From NCBI RefSeq assembly GCF_016342785.1, contig NZ_JAEINH010000002.1:282019-346018 (forward strand): a DNA stretch of 64,000 nt. The letters are read 5' to 3'. This document shows, piece after piece, positions 34,961-44,432 of this stretch. Positions within the stretch are counted from its first letter, which is position 1. The number at the start of each line of letters is the position of its first letter. The notes under the pieces are model-generated. The model was not told the origin of the DNA. It saw only the letters and a program-made list of their open reading frames with translations, and searched no databases. Source of the DNA: Sanguibacter suaedae (GTDB taxonomy: Bacteria > Actinomycetota > Actinomycetes > Actinomycetales > Cellulomonadaceae). The position numbers and the translations under genes were made by a program.

Positions 34961-36676
34961 GTGACCCTTCAGACCCCCCCGATCGTGCCCGGCTCCCGCC
35001 CGGCACCCGACCACCGGCCCGCGGTGCTCCGGCGAGCGCCCGCCGCGCTCCTCCTCGACTTCGGCGGCGTGGTCTTCGAGACCCGCCGGCGCACGGACGC
35101 CGCGGAGGCCGTCGTCGGGCGGTGGACAGCGCGTCTCGCCGCAGCCGGCCACACCTGCCCGTCCGAGCGCCTGCTCGCCGCGCTGCTCGCCGGACGGGCC
35201 GCCCTCAAGGACTGGAAGAACGCCGCAGGGCGGCGGCTGGAGCCCCGCGAGATGACCCACCGCGAGATCGTCCGGGACTTCCTCGCCTCCGACCTCCCCG
35301 CCACCGTGCGGCAGGTCCTCGAGTGCGACGCCACGGAGGTCCTCGCCGAGATGTCGGTCCTCCTCTCCGACCACGTCGTCCGCCCCGGGGTCCGCGAGCT
35401 GCTCGCCCACGCCCAGGACCGCGGCATCCCCGTCGGGATCGTCAGCAACGCGCACGCGGGGCTCGCGCACCGGCGCCTCCTCGCGCAGCACGGTCTCGAC
35501 GCCCTCGTCGCCGTCCAGGCCTACTCCGACGAGATCGGGATCCGCAAGCCCCACCCTGGGACCATCCACCGCACGGCGACCGCCCTGGGCACGACGGCCG
35601 ACCGCTGCTGGTACGTCGGGGACACCCAGGACCGGGACGTCGTCGCGGGGCGTCGGGCCGGCGTCGGCGCCGTCCTCGTCACCCGGCACCGGCACACGGA
35701 CACCCCGCCGTACCCCGTGTCCGTCGTCGCGGACGCCGTCCTCGAGACGCCCGAGGGGGTCCTCGACCTCCTCCGACGGACCCTCGACGAGCAGCCCCCG
35801 GAACCGTCCGCCGCAGCCGTCGGGGCGCTCCCGGCGCGGTCCGCAGGACCGTCCCGGGGTCGGCCCCCCGCCGCCCTGCTCCTCGACCACGGCGGCGTCG
35901 TCGTCACCAGCACCCCTGACCCGGAGGCCGCGGACGCCTTCGCCCGTGCCCTCTCCGACACCCTCGCGCGGGCCGGTCACGTGGTCCCCGCGGACCGGGT
36001 GGCGCGGTCGATCGCCCACGCCCGGCGCACGTACCACGCGTGGAAGGCCGACCTCTCCGACGGTGACGTGGTCCCCGAGACCACGCCGCAGGAGTTCTGG
36101 GCCGCAGCTACCACCGGCTGGCCGGCCGGCGCGCAGGAGCTCGTCCGCCTCGAGGCCGTCGACCTCATGGCCCGCCACGCCCGGACCAAGAGCCGTGCGC
36201 GCCTGCGCGACGGCGTCGACGACCTCCTCACCGAGGCCGCACGGCTCGGGGTCCCCGTGGCCGTCGTCTCCAACACCGTGAGCGGCCGGGTCGTCCGCGA
36301 GCGCCTGCACCACCACGGCCTCCTCGAGCGGCTCGCGGTCGTCGTCTGCTCGGACGAGGTCGGTCGGCGCAAGCCGGACCCCGAGCTGCCCCGCACGGCG
36401 CTGCGAGCGCTCGGCGTCGACCCCCTGGACGCCTGGTTCGTCGGCGACAAGCCCCACCGGGACGCCCTCGCGGCCCGACGCGCGGACGTCGGCACCGTCG
36501 TCCTCGTCCGCGGCGGGAGCACCACGGACGCACCGCTCGACGAGGCCCTGGACGCCCGGGCGTCGGGCGGGACGGCGCTCGCCGACCACGTCGTCGACGA
36601 CATCCACGGGCTCCTCGCGCTCCTGACCCGCGCCTCCAAGCCCGCCACCCCGACGCACACCCCCCACGAGAGGTAG
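34961..36676 (+). CDS. Tandem HAD-superfamily hydrolase (two fused HAD domains)
   Basis: The 571-residue protein is two full HAD domains in one chain, about residues 25-275 and 305-560, joined by a Pro/Ala linker. Each keeps all four motifs: I LLLDFGGVV and LLLDHGGVV; II VSNAHAG and VSNTVSG; III lysine in RKPHPG and RKPDPE; IV VGDTQDRD and VGDKPHRD. In both, motif I has DxG instead of DxD, as in the YihX-type sugar-phosphate phosphatases. GTGAGGAC precedes the GTG. It is the first gene of an operon with an ECF transporter, so it may dephosphorylate the imported compound or its intermediate. Substrate unknown. Confidence 0.85.
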   Translation: MTLQTPPIVPGSRPAPDHRPAVLRRAPAALLLDFGGVVFETRRRTDAAEAVVGRWTARLAAAGHTCPSERLLAALLAGRAALKDWKNAAGRRLEPREMTHREIVRDFLASDLPATVRQVLECDATEVLAEMSVLLSDHVVRPGVRELLAHAQDRGIPVGIVSNAHAGLAHRRLLAQHGLDALVAVQAYSDEIGIRKPHPGTIHRTATALGTTADRCWYVGDTQDRDVVAGRRAGVGAVLVTRHRHTDTPPYPVSVVADAVLETPEGVLDLLRRTLDEQPPEPSAAAVGALPARSAGPSRGRPPAALLLDHGGVVVTSTPDPEAADAFARALSDTLARAGHVVPADRVARSIAHARRTYHAWKADLSDGDVVPETTPQEFWAAATTGWPAGAQELVRLEAVDLMARHARTKSRARLRDGVDDLLTEAARLGVPVAVVSNTVSGRVVRERLHHHGLLERLAVVVCSDEVGRRKPDPELPRTALRALGVDPLDAWFVGDKPHRDALAARRADVGTVVLVRGGSTTDAPLDEALDARASGGTALADHVVDDIHGLLALLTRASKPATPTHTPHER

Positions 36677-36678
36677 AC

Positions 36679-37608
36679 ATGTCGCTCCCACGCACCGACG
36701 CCCCCACGACCCCGTCCGGTCCGCGTCCCGGGGACGAGACCCACCGAGGCCTCCTGTCCCGACGCCCCGACGACCTCACCCAGGCCCAGAAGCTCATGGT
36801 GTTCGTCCTGTCCATGTCGCTCTTCGGGCTGGCCAACATCGTCACCGAGGTGTTCCCGGAGGTGACGATCGGCCCGATCGACCTGTCCGTGTCCTACTTC
36901 GTCTTCGTGCCGCTCGTCATGGTGTGCCTGTTCAACCCGCTCTACGCGGCCCTCGGCGCGCCGCTCGGCGAGATCGTCTTCACCGACCTCCTCATGGGCG
37001 ACTTCTCCGGGCTCGCCGAGATCGAGGGCTACCTCCAGATGTTCCTCGCCCTCTACCTCGCCGGGTCGATCGTGCGCGACCCCCGCCGGCGCGGCCAGGT
37101 AGCGCTCGCGGCCGTCGTCGTCGTGGTCGTCGACAAGCTGCTCTCCGCGCTCGTCGACATCGGCAAGGTGTGGGTCGGGATCGAGGACGCCGAGCTGGTC
37201 GAGGGGCTGCCCGAGTCGATCGTCGCCATCGAGGCCGTGGGCCTCGTCGTCGACGTCGCCATCAGCGGGGTGCTCTTCGGAGTCGTGCCGGCGCTGTGGC
37301 TCGTGCCCCGCCTCTACGGGAAGATCGAGCCGCTCATGGGCATGTCCCCACGCGACCCCGTCGAGAACCCGGTGCCCGTCCTGCGCGTGACCGCCCCGAC
37401 GGTGCTCACCGGCCTCGTGCTCGTCGCCGCAGGCACGGGCTTCGCCTTCCTCGAGGGCATCGACGCGAACGTCGGCGTCTGGGAGCCCGGGTTCCTCGAC
37501 CGGTTCGGCACCCAGTTCCTCTGGGTCGGGGTCGGGATGGCCTGCACCGCGATCCTCGCCGTGGTCCTCGTCGCACGGTCCGTGCGGGAGCGGCGTCGCG
37601 GACGATGA
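36679..37608 (+). CDS. Multi-pass membrane protein, probable ECF substrate-binding (S-like) component
   Basis: The 309-residue protein has a polar N-terminus of about 35 residues and roughly seven membrane helices. Distinctive segments are GLANIVTEVFPEVTIGPIDLSVSYFVFVPLVMVCLFNPLYAALGAPLGEIVFTDLL and the amphipathic VGIEDAELVEGLPESIVAIEAVGLVVDVAISG. No named S-component family is recognised. Its position directly before the fused ATPases and the T protein makes it the substrate-capture subunit by elimination. It is longer than typical 180-220-residue S components. The ATG lies two bases after the HAD stop with GAGAGG upstream, and its stop overlaps the ATPase start (ATGA). Confidence 0.65.
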   Translation: MSLPRTDAPTTPSGPRPGDETHRGLLSRRPDDLTQAQKLMVFVLSMSLFGLANIVTEVFPEVTIGPIDLSVSYFVFVPLVMVCLFNPLYAALGAPLGEIVFTDLLMGDFSGLAEIEGYLQMFLALYLAGSIVRDPRRRGQVALAAVVVVVVDKLLSALVDIGKVWVGIEDAELVEGLPESIVAIEAVGLVVDVAISGVLFGVVPALWLVPRLYGKIEPLMGMSPRDPVENPVPVLRVTAPTVLTGLVLVAAGTGFAFLEGIDANVGVWEPGFLDRFGTQFLWVGVGMACTAILAVVLVARSVRERRRGR

Positions 37609-39368
37609 CGGCCGTCATCGAGGTCGACGGGTTCCGCTTCCGTTACCCCGGCGCGGGCGTCGAGTCGCTGCGCGGGGTGGACCTCACCGTCGAGCAGGGC
37701 GACTTCGTGGCCGTCGTCGGGGGCAACGGGTCCGGGAAGACGACCCTGTGCAAGGCGTTCAACGGCCTGGTGCCCCACTACTGGAGCGGTCGGACCGAGG
37801 GGTCCGTCACGGTCTCGGGCGTGCCCACGGCCACCTCGACGGTCGCCGAGCTGTCCACCGTCGTCGGGTACGTCTACCAGGACTTCTCCAACCAGCTGGT
37901 CCGGCCCACCGTCCGCGACGAGGTGTCCTTCGCCGCGGTGAACTTCGGGCTCCCCGACCATGCCGCGCGCACCCAGGAGGCGCTCGAGATGCTGCAGATC
38001 ACGCATCTCGCCGACAGGTTCGTGTGGCAGCTGTCCGGCGGGCAGCAGCACCTCGTCGCGATCGCCGCCGTCATGGTGCTGCGGCCCCAGGTCCTCGTCG
38101 TCGACGAGCCGGTCGCCGAGCTCGACCCCGGTCGCGCGGCGCAGATCTACGAGTGCCTCGCCCGCCTCAACGCGTCGTACGGGACGACGATCGTGGTCAT
38201 CGAGCACCACACGGACCTCGTCGCGCGGTACGCGCGCAGTGTGGTGCTCATGGCGGACGGCGCGGTCGTGTGGCACCTGCCCGTCGCCGAGGCGATGGCG
38301 CGCTCCGCCGAGCTCGACGCGCACGGGGTGCCTGCACCGCAGGTCGTCCAGGTCGCCCGCGCCTTCGAGCGGACCGGCCCCGTGCCGCTCACCCCGGCGG
38401 ACGCCGCACGCTGGCTCGCCGACCGGGGGATCGAGGCACGGCCGGCGGCCCCCACCGGTCCCACAGGTCCCGCCGGCGGGACCGCTCGCCCGGTCGTCGC
38501 CCGGCTCGACGACGTGCGCCACGGCTACCGGGGTGTCGACGGGCGCCTCGAGACCGTCCTCGCCGGGGTCGACCTCGACCTCCACGAGGGGGAGCGCGTC
38601 GCCCTCGTCGGGAGCAACGGCGCGGGCAAGTCGACCATGCTCCGCCTCCTCACGGGTCTGCGCGTCCCCCGCGCGGGCACGGTGACGGTCGAAGGGGTGA
38701 GCACCCGCGACGTCAGCCCGTCCGTCATGGCCGACCGCGTCTGCTACCTCTACCAGAGGCCCGAGGAGATGTTCCTCACCGACTCCGTGCGCGGGGACGT
38801 CGCCCTCTACCCGAAGGGCCGCGACGTCCCCGACGCCGACGGGCTCGTCGACGAGGTCCTCGCCCTCGTCGATCTCCAGCACCTCGCCGACCGGGACGGC
38901 CGCACCCTCTCCGGGGGCCAGCAGCGCCGGGCGACGCTCGCCGTCGGCCTCGCGATGCGCCCGTCGCTCCTCCTCCTCGACGAACCCACGTCGAGCCTCG
39001 ACATCGGCAGCCGGGACGGCGTCATCGCGATGCTCGCCCGACTCGCCGACCACATCCGCTGCGTCGTCGTCGCCACCCACGACATGCACCTCGTCGCCGA
39101 GTGGGCGACGCGCGTGATCGTCCTCGACCACGGCGACCTGGTCGCCGACACGACGCCGTCCCGGCTCTTCGGCGATGCCACGCTCACGAACCGCGTCGGG
39201 CTCGTCCCGCCCCAGGTCGCCCAGCTCGGGCGCGCGCTCGGGATGGACCCCCCGCCCCTGTCGGTCACCGAGCTGGTCGCCCGCACGGGAGCACGCCCGC
39301 ACGCCCACGCGTCCGCGTCGGGCCCGCACGCAGGGACGGAGGTGCCCGGTGGCACGCACGACGCATGA
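37605..39368 (+). CDS. ECF transporter fused ATPase (A-A') component
   Basis: The 587-residue protein joins two ECF-type ATPases. The first (about 3-235) has GGNGSGKTT, LSGGQQH, VVDEPVAELD and IEHHTD. The second (about 300-540) has GSNGAGKST, LSGGQQRR, LLDEPTSSLD and ATHDMH. Both sites look catalytically complete. The Q-loop regions YQDFSNQLVRPTVRDEV and YQRPEEMFLTDSVRGDV are typical of ECF (EcfA/A') proteins. The ATG overlaps the stop of the S-like gene, and the T-component start lies inside its last codons. It powers uptake by the neighbouring S-like and T proteins. Confidence 0.92.
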   Translation: MTAVIEVDGFRFRYPGAGVESLRGVDLTVEQGDFVAVVGGNGSGKTTLCKAFNGLVPHYWSGRTEGSVTVSGVPTATSTVAELSTVVGYVYQDFSNQLVRPTVRDEVSFAAVNFGLPDHAARTQEALEMLQITHLADRFVWQLSGGQQHLVAIAAVMVLRPQVLVVDEPVAELDPGRAAQIYECLARLNASYGTTIVVIEHHTDLVARYARSVVLMADGAVVWHLPVAEAMARSAELDAHGVPAPQVVQVARAFERTGPVPLTPADAARWLADRGIEARPAAPTGPTGPAGGTARPVVARLDDVRHGYRGVDGRLETVLAGVDLDLHEGERVALVGSNGAGKSTMLRLLTGLRVPRAGTVTVEGVSTRDVSPSVMADRVCYLYQRPEEMFLTDSVRGDVALYPKGRDVPDADGLVDEVLALVDLQHLADRDGRTLSGGQQRRATLAVGLAMRPSLLLLDEPTSSLDIGSRDGVIAMLARLADHIRCVVVATHDMHLVAEWATRVIVLDHGDLVADTTPSRLFGDATLTNRVGLVPPQVAQLGRALGMDPPPLSVTELVARTGARPHAHASASGPHAGTEVPGGTHDA

Positions 39369-40176
39369 CGTCCTGTCGGTCGAGTGGATCAAGCTCGAGC
39401 TGCTCCGCACCGCCTACGCCACGCGTGGCGGGCTGCTCGCGACGATGGACCCGCGGGCCGTCCTCGCCTGGTACGTGCTCCTCGCCCTCGCGCCGTGGTT
39501 CACGCACGACGCCACGGTCCTGGGGCTGCTCTTCGCCTTCTCCGTCGTCATGGTCGTCGTCTCCCGGGTCGGTCCGCTCGTGCTCGGCCTCTTCGTGGTG
39601 GGGCTCCTCACCGAGGGTGTCTACCTCGCGGTCGCGGCGTGGCTGTTCGGCGGGGACGTCGACACGCTCATGGCCCTCGCGGAGCTCACCCTCAAGCTCG
39701 GCGTGGTCTCGCTCGCGAGCATGGCCGCCTTCGTCTCCCTCGACCCGGAGAAGCTCTCCGACGCCCTGCTCGCCCTGCGCGCCCCGACACTCGTGGCCTT
39801 CGGCGTGAGCTACGGATACCGCATGCTCCCGATCTTCATGGAGGAGTTCCACACGATCGTCGACGGCCACCGGCTGCGGGCGCGGCCCGTGCCGTCCCGC
39901 GGGTTGTTCGCGTGGCGCACGGTGGTGAACGTGGGTGTCGTCTTCGTGCACGCCTTCTACCCGATGATGCTCAACACCGCGAAGCGCACCCGGACCACCG
40001 TGGAGGCGCTCGAGACCCGCGGGTTCACGGTCGCCGCGCACGACCCGCGGAGCCGACAGGTCCGCCTCGCGCACCTGCGCGTGACCCGTCGGGACGTGGT
40101 CGTGCTCTCCATGACCCTGGCCGTCGTCCTCGCGTCCTACGGGGCGGGCGCCGTCCACCCGACGTCGTTCCGGTGA
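39349..40176 (+). CDS. ECF transporter transmembrane T component (EcfT-like)
   Basis: The 275-residue membrane protein has about five helices and two cytoplasmic coupling helices ending in Ala-Arg-Gly-like motifs: VDGHRLRARPV and the C-terminal TVEALETRGFTV, the hallmarks of EcfT that dock onto the two ATPases. GGAGG lies six bases before the GTG start, which is inside the last 20 bases of the ATPase gene. It completes the transporter. The operon ends here; sucC follows after 141 bases with its own control region. Confidence 0.9.
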   Translation: MARTTHDVLSVEWIKLELLRTAYATRGGLLATMDPRAVLAWYVLLALAPWFTHDATVLGLLFAFSVVMVVVSRVGPLVLGLFVVGLLTEGVYLAVAAWLFGGDVDTLMALAELTLKLGVVSLASMAAFVSLDPEKLSDALLALRAPTLVAFGVSYGYRMLPIFMEEFHTIVDGHRLRARPVPSRGLFAWRTVVNVGVVFVHAFYPMMLNTAKRTRTTVEALETRGFTVAAHDPRSRQVRLAHLRVTRRDVVVLSMTLAVVLASYGAGAVHPTSFR

Positions 40177-40265
40177 GGCACCGGGTGGGGTGCCGGGTGT
40201 CCTGTGGGCGAACCGACAGCGCCCCGGGTCCCGCGGCGGGCCCGGGCAGACTACGCTGAGGGAAA

Positions 40266-40285
40266 GTGTCTCGATGTCGAGACAC
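40266..40285. promoter_or_regulatory. Operator-like palindrome upstream of sucC
   Basis: GTGTCTCGA-TG-TCGAGACAC has perfect 9-bp arms. It lies just downstream of a possible -10 (TACGCT, 40252-40257) and 32 bases before the sucC GTG. The core TCTCGA-NN-TCGAGA closely matches the site upstream of icd at 52425, suggesting one regulator for two citric-acid-cycle loci. The shape resembles MarR/TetR-type sites. Confidence 0.6.
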
Positions 40286-40317
40286 CTGTGTACCGGTCGA
40301 CGAAAGGACGCAGCAGG

Positions 40318-41496
40318 GTGGACCTGTTCGAATACCAGGCGCGCGACATCTTCGAGAAGCACGGCGTGCCCGTGCTGGGGGGAGTGGTCGCAACCACCCC
40401 TGAAGAGGCTCGCTCAGGCGCGGAAGAGCTCGGCGGAGGAACTGTCGTCGTCAAGGCGCAGGTCAAGACCGGAGGCCGCGGCAAGGCGGGCGGCGTCAAG
40501 CTCGCCCACTCGCCCGACGAGGCCGCCGAGAAGGCGGCCGACATCCTCGGCATGGACATCAAGGGCCACACGGTCCACCGCGTCATGATCGCGGCGGGCG
40601 CGAAGATCGCGGAGGAGTACTACTTCTCCGTCCTCCTCGACCGGGCCAACCGCACGTACCTCGCGATGGCGAGCGTCGAGGGTGGCGTGGAGATCGAGCA
40701 GCTCGCCGTCGAGCGGCCCGAGGCCCTCGCCCGCGTCGCCGTCGACCCCCTCGTGGGCATCGACGAGGCCAAGGCCGTCGAGATCGCCGAGGCGGCAGGC
40801 TTCGCCGAGGACGTCAAGGCGCAGGTCGTCGACGCGTTCCAGAAGCTGTGGACCGTGTACAAGGAGGAGGACGCGACCCTCGTCGAGGTCAACCCCCTGG
40901 TGCGCACCGAGGACGGCACGATCGTCGCCCTCGACGGCAAGGTCACCCTCGACGAGAACGCCGGGTTCCGCCACGCGGACCACGCCGGGCTCGAGGACGC
41001 GGCCGCAGCCGACCCGCTCGAGGCCAAGGCCAAGGAGAACGACCTCAACTACGTCAAGCTCGACGGTGAGGTCGGCATCATCGGCAACGGTGCGGGGCTC
41101 GTCATGAGCACCCTCGACGTCGTCGCCTACGCCGGCGAGGCGCACGGCGGGGTCAAGCCCGCCAACTTCCTCGACATCGGCGGCGGCGCCTCCGCCGAGG
41201 TCATGGCTGCCGGGCTCGACGTCATCCTCGGCGACGCGCAGGTCAAGAGCGTGTTCGTCAACGTCTTCGGCGGGATCACCGCGTGCGACGCCGTCGCGAA
41301 CGGCATCGTCAGCGCCCTCGCCATCCTCGGCGACGCCGCGACCAAGCCGCTCGTCGTGCGTCTCGACGGCAACAACGTCGAGGAGGGGCGCCGCATCCTC
41401 CGCGAGGCGGCCCACCCCCTCGTCACACTCGCCGAGACGATGGACGGCGGCGCCGACAAGGCGGCCGAGCTGGCCCACGCCTCCGCGAACGCCTGA
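40318..41496 (+). CDS. sucC: Succinyl-CoA synthetase beta subunit
   Basis: The 392-residue subunit has the ATP-grasp domain ([26 protein letters not shown]-type [13 protein letters not shown]) and the C-terminal CoA-ligase fold ([25 protein letters not shown], [29 protein letters not shown]). It makes succinate plus ATP/GTP from succinyl-CoA in the citric-acid cycle, as partner of SucD 33 bases downstream. The GTG start is supported by alignment of [19 protein letters not shown] with the family start and by AGCAGG just before it. Confidence 0.98.
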   Translation: MDLFEYQARDIFEKHGVPVLGGVVATTPEEARSGAEELGGGTVVVKAQVKTGGRGKAGGVKLAHSPDEAAEKAADILGMDIKGHTVHRVMIAAGAKIAEEYYFSVLLDRANRTYLAMASVEGGVEIEQLAVERPEALARVAVDPLVGIDEAKAVEIAEAAGFAEDVKAQVVDAFQKLWTVYKEEDATLVEVNPLVRTEDGTIVALDGKVTLDENAGFRHADHAGLEDAAAADPLEAKAKENDLNYVKLDGEVGIIGNGAGLVMSTLDVVAYAGEAHGGVKPANFLDIGGGASAEVMAAGLDVILGDAQVKSVFVNVFGGITACDAVANGIVSALAILGDAATKPLVVRLDGNNVEEGRRILREAAHPLVTLAETMDGGADKAAELAHASANA

Positions 41497-41529
41497 TCCG
41501 GACCCGAACGAGAGTAGAAGCAGACAACA

Positions 41530-42420
41530 ATGGCAATCTTCATCACTGAGGACTCCAAGGTCATCGTTCAGGGCATGACCGGCTCCGAGGGGCAGAAGCA
41601 CACGACGCGCATGCTCGCGTCGGGCACGAACGTCGTCGGTGGCGTCAACCCGCGCAAGGCCGGCACGTCCGTGACCTTCCCGCAGGGCGAGGGCACCGTC
41701 GACGTCCCCGTCTTCGGGTCCGTCTCCGACGCCATGGCCGCCACGGGTGCCGACGTCTCCGTGATCTTCGTGCCCCCGGCCTTCACCAAGGCCGCGGTCG
41801 TCGAGGCCATCGAGGCGCAGATCCCGCTCGTCGTGATCATCACCGAGGGCGTCCCCGTCAAGGACACCGCGGAGTTCTTCACGCTGGCGCAGGAGAAGGG
41901 CGTGCGGCTCATCGGCCCCAACTGCCCCGGTCTCATCAGCCCTGGGCTGTCCAACGTCGGGATCATCCCGGCCGACATCACGGGCCCCGGCAAGATCGGG
42001 CTCGTCTCCAAGTCCGGGACGCTCACCTACCAGATGATGTACGAGCTCCGGGACTTCGGGTTCTCCACCGCCATCGGCATCGGCGGCGACCCGGTCATCG
42101 GGACCACGCACATCGACGCCCTCGAGGCGTTCGAGGCCGACCCCGACACCGCGGCGATCGTCATGATCGGCGAGATCGGCGGCGACGCCGAGGAGCGCGC
42201 GGCAGCCTACATCCAGGCCAACGTCACCAAGCCCGTCGTGGGCTACGTCGCGGGCTTCACGGCCCCCGAGGGCAAGACGATGGGCCACGCGGGCGCGATC
42301 GTGTCCGGCTCGTCCGGCACCGCGCAGGCGAAGAAGGAGGCCCTCGAGGCCGCGGGCGTCAAGGTCGGCAAGACGCCGTCCGAGACGGCCGAGCTCATGC
42401 GGCAGATCCTCTCCGCGTGA
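41530..42420 (+). CDS. sucD: Succinyl-CoA synthetase alpha subunit
   Basis: The 296-residue subunit binds CoA through a Rossmann domain ([35 protein letters not shown]). It carries the phosphorylated histidine in [13 protein letters not shown] near residue 250. The ATG has only a weak ribosome site (GAGAG further upstream), so coupling with sucC is likely. It ends just before a very strong terminator hairpin. Confidence 0.98.
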   Translation: MAIFITEDSKVIVQGMTGSEGQKHTTRMLASGTNVVGGVNPRKAGTSVTFPQGEGTVDVPVFGSVSDAMAATGADVSVIFVPPAFTKAAVVEAIEAQIPLVVIITEGVPVKDTAEFFTLAQEKGVRLIGPNCPGLISPGLSNVGIIPADITGPGKIGLVSKSGTLTYQMMYELRDFGFSTAIGIGGDPVIGTTHIDALEAFEADPDTAAIVMIGEIGGDAEERAAAYIQANVTKPVVGYVAGFTAPEGKTMGHAGAIVSGSSGTAQAKKEALEAAGVKVGKTPSETAELMRQILSA

Positions 42421-42436
42421 CCTGACCTGACCTGAC

Positions 42437-42492
42437 GCAGCACGACGACGGGCCGCCCCTGGGGAACCGGGGGCGGCCCGTCGTCGTGCTGC
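42437..42492. terminator. 23-bp perfect hairpin terminator after sucD
   Basis: Bases 42437-42459 and 42470-42492 are exact reverse complements around a ten-base loop, starting 16 bases after the sucD stop. A short tandem CCTGA repeat (42421-42435) precedes it. This is the most stable hairpin in the window. Confidence 0.85.
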
Positions 42493-42554
42493 AGGTGCCC
42501 GGCTCGCCGCGGCACGTCCCGCCACCGCGGTGCGCCGCGCGAGACGATGGACCG

Positions 42555-43862
42555 GTGACTCCAGGCACCTCGACCGCGGCCTCCGCACGACGTCTCGGCC
42601 GCCTGCGCCGTGCCCTCGGCGAGCAGGTCGCCCGCGCGGGCGGACGGCCCACCACCGACGGGTCCCCGTGGATCTCGGGCCTCCTGGGCGGCGTCCAGGC
42701 TCTGCTGCTGTCGCTCGCCGCCGTCGTCGTCCCCGCGGTCGTCATGGGACTGGTCGCGACCGCGGGAACCACCGGCGAGGTGACTCCGTGGCGGACCGCC
42801 GCCGGCGTCGGGACCTGGGCGTGGTTGCTCGGCCACGGGGTGCCCCTCGGGACGGACCCCGACCTCCCGACGGTCTCCCTCGTGCCGCTGGGCGTCACGG
42901 CGATCGCCGTCGCCTCGGCCTACGTCTCCGCGAGGCGCACGGTCCGCGGCGCCTGGTCCGCCCTGAGCACCGGCGTGCTGGTGCACACGGTCGGGACGCT
43001 CGTCGTCGCCGTGGCCGTCGGGGCGGTCGGGACTGCCCAGATGCTGTCCGCAGCCCTCGGAGGGTTCTGCGTCGGGGCGGTGGGCCTCGGTCTCGGGGTC
43101 GTCGCCCGCCCGGACGACGACCGGGTCGGTCCCTCGCTGGCGCGGCTCGCAGCCAGGCTGCCGGTGGTCGTCCGGGCGGGGGTGCGGGGCGGAGCGGTCG
43201 CCGCGGCCCTCACCGTCGCCGTGGCCTCGGCCGCGGTCCTCGGGTGGGCGTTCGCGGGGCGCACCGCCACGCGGGACGTCCTCACCGCACTGTCCCTCGA
43301 CGCCCCGGGCGGCGTCTCGCTGGCGGTCGCCCAGCTGGTGCTCCTGCCCACGCTCGTCGTGTGGGGGATCGCGTGGGTGTCCGGTCCGGGCTTCTCGGTC
43401 GGGTCCGGGACGCACTTCGGGACGGATGCGGTGACGTCCGGCCCGCTGCCCGCGCTGCCCCTCCTCGGTGGGCTGCCCGGCTCGTCGAGCGTCGACGGCC
43501 TGGGCTGGGTCCCGCTCCTCGTGGTGCTCGGCGGGGTCGTCGCGGGGTGGTGCGTGCACCGTCACCTGTCCGCAGGGCCGTGGTGGCGGGTCCCGCTCAC
43601 CGCCGGGATCGCCGCCCTCACGGCGGGGGTCGTCGCAGGCGCGCTCGTCGGTCTGGCGTCGGGGGCCGGCGGCCCCGGGGTCCTTCAGGACGTCGGTGCG
43701 TCGGGGGTGTTCGTGGGGCTGGGGGTCGCGGCCGAGGTCGGGCTCGGCGCGCTCGTGCTGCTCCTGCTCGTGCGGGACGAGGTCCGCGGGCCGGTCGTCC
43801 GCACCGTCCGGCGTGCGCTGGGCCGCGGGGACCGGCGTGCCGACGAGGACGTCAGCGGCTGA
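42555..43862 (+). CDS. DUF6350-family multi-pass membrane protein
   Basis: The 435-residue protein has eleven or so hydrophobic helices rich in Gly, Ala and Val and little else, with WISGLLGGVQALLLSLAAVVVPAVVMGLVAT at the start and VWGIAWVSGPGFSVGSGTHFGTDAV in the middle. The latter is a recognisable signature of the DUF6350 proteins that sit between sucD and purN in many actinobacteria. Function is unknown. GACGAT six bases before the GTG suggests a leaderless mRNA. Its last 11 bases overlap the converging gene. Confidence 0.85.
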   Translation: MTPGTSTAASARRLGRLRRALGEQVARAGGRPTTDGSPWISGLLGGVQALLLSLAAVVVPAVVMGLVATAGTTGEVTPWRTAAGVGTWAWLLGHGVPLGTDPDLPTVSLVPLGVTAIAVASAYVSARRTVRGAWSALSTGVLVHTVGTLVVAVAVGAVGTAQMLSAALGGFCVGAVGLGLGVVARPDDDRVGPSLARLAARLPVVVRAGVRGGAVAAALTVAVASAAVLGWAFAGRTATRDVLTALSLDAPGGVSLAVAQLVLLPTLVVWGIAWVSGPGFSVGSGTHFGTDAVTSGPLPALPLLGGLPGSSSVDGLGWVPLLVVLGGVVAGWCVHRHLSAGPWWRVPLTAGIAALTAGVVAGALVGLASGAGGPGVLQDVGASGVFVGLGVAAEVGLGALVLLLLVRDEVRGPVVRTVRRALGRGDRRADEDVSG

Positions 43863-44391
43863 GGGAGTCCAGCCAGGCGGTGATCGCGTCGTCGTACGCC
43901 TTCTGGCACGACGAGCGAGCCGTGAGGGTGATCGCCCTGTCCATGCAGTCCTGCCGTTCCGTCTCGACGTCCCACACGGGGATCACGGCGAGGATCGTCG
44001 CCCCGAGGCCGAGCGTGGCCACCAGACCGGCGGACAGCGCGAACGTCATGGTGCCGCGGACGCCGGCGCGCCAGGTGCGCCGCAGCGCCCGGACACCGAG
44101 CACCACGGCCGCCCCGACGACGGCCAGGCCGCCCAGCCGCCACGGCAGCGGCAACGCCGTCGCGAGCAGCGACGCGAGCATGAGGAGCCCGAACCACAGG
44201 ACGAGGCGGGTGCCCTGCCGTGCCGCCTCCGGGTCCACGGGGCGGCGGGGCGGGCGTCCCGGGCGGCCTCCGGTGGCCGGGTCGGGCCCGTCGCCGTGCT
44301 CTCTCGCCGCCACGGAGGCGCGGTGCGCCTCCACCTCGTCGGGGTCCGGTCCGGGAGCCCCGGAGGGGCGGGGGGCGTACGGGTTCGGCAT
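43852..44391 (-). CDS. Three-to-four-helix membrane protein, unknown function
   Basis: The 179-residue protein has a Pro/Asp/Arg-rich cytoplasmic N-terminus of about 58 residues, then helices at about 63-82, 85-102 and 115-138. A short external tail carries two cysteines (RQDCMDRAITLTARSSCQKAYDDAI). No family is recognised. GATGAT six bases before the ATG points to leaderless expression. It is divergent from purN, whose own leaderless promoter is on the opposite strand within 54 bases, and its 3' end overlaps the DUF6350 gene by 11 bases. Confidence 0.7.
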   Translation of the reverse strand: MPNPYAPRPSGAPGPDPDEVEAHRASVAAREHGDGPDPATGGRPGRPPRRPVDPEAARQGTRLVLWFGLLMLASLLATALPLPWRLGGLAVVGAAVVLGVRALRRTWRAGVRGTMTFALSAGLVATLGLGATILAVIPVWDVETERQDCMDRAITLTARSSCQKAYDDAITAWLDSLSR

Positions 44392-44432
44392 GCGCCCATC
44401 ATCCCGCACGGCCGCGTCCCACGGCGCCGCGC

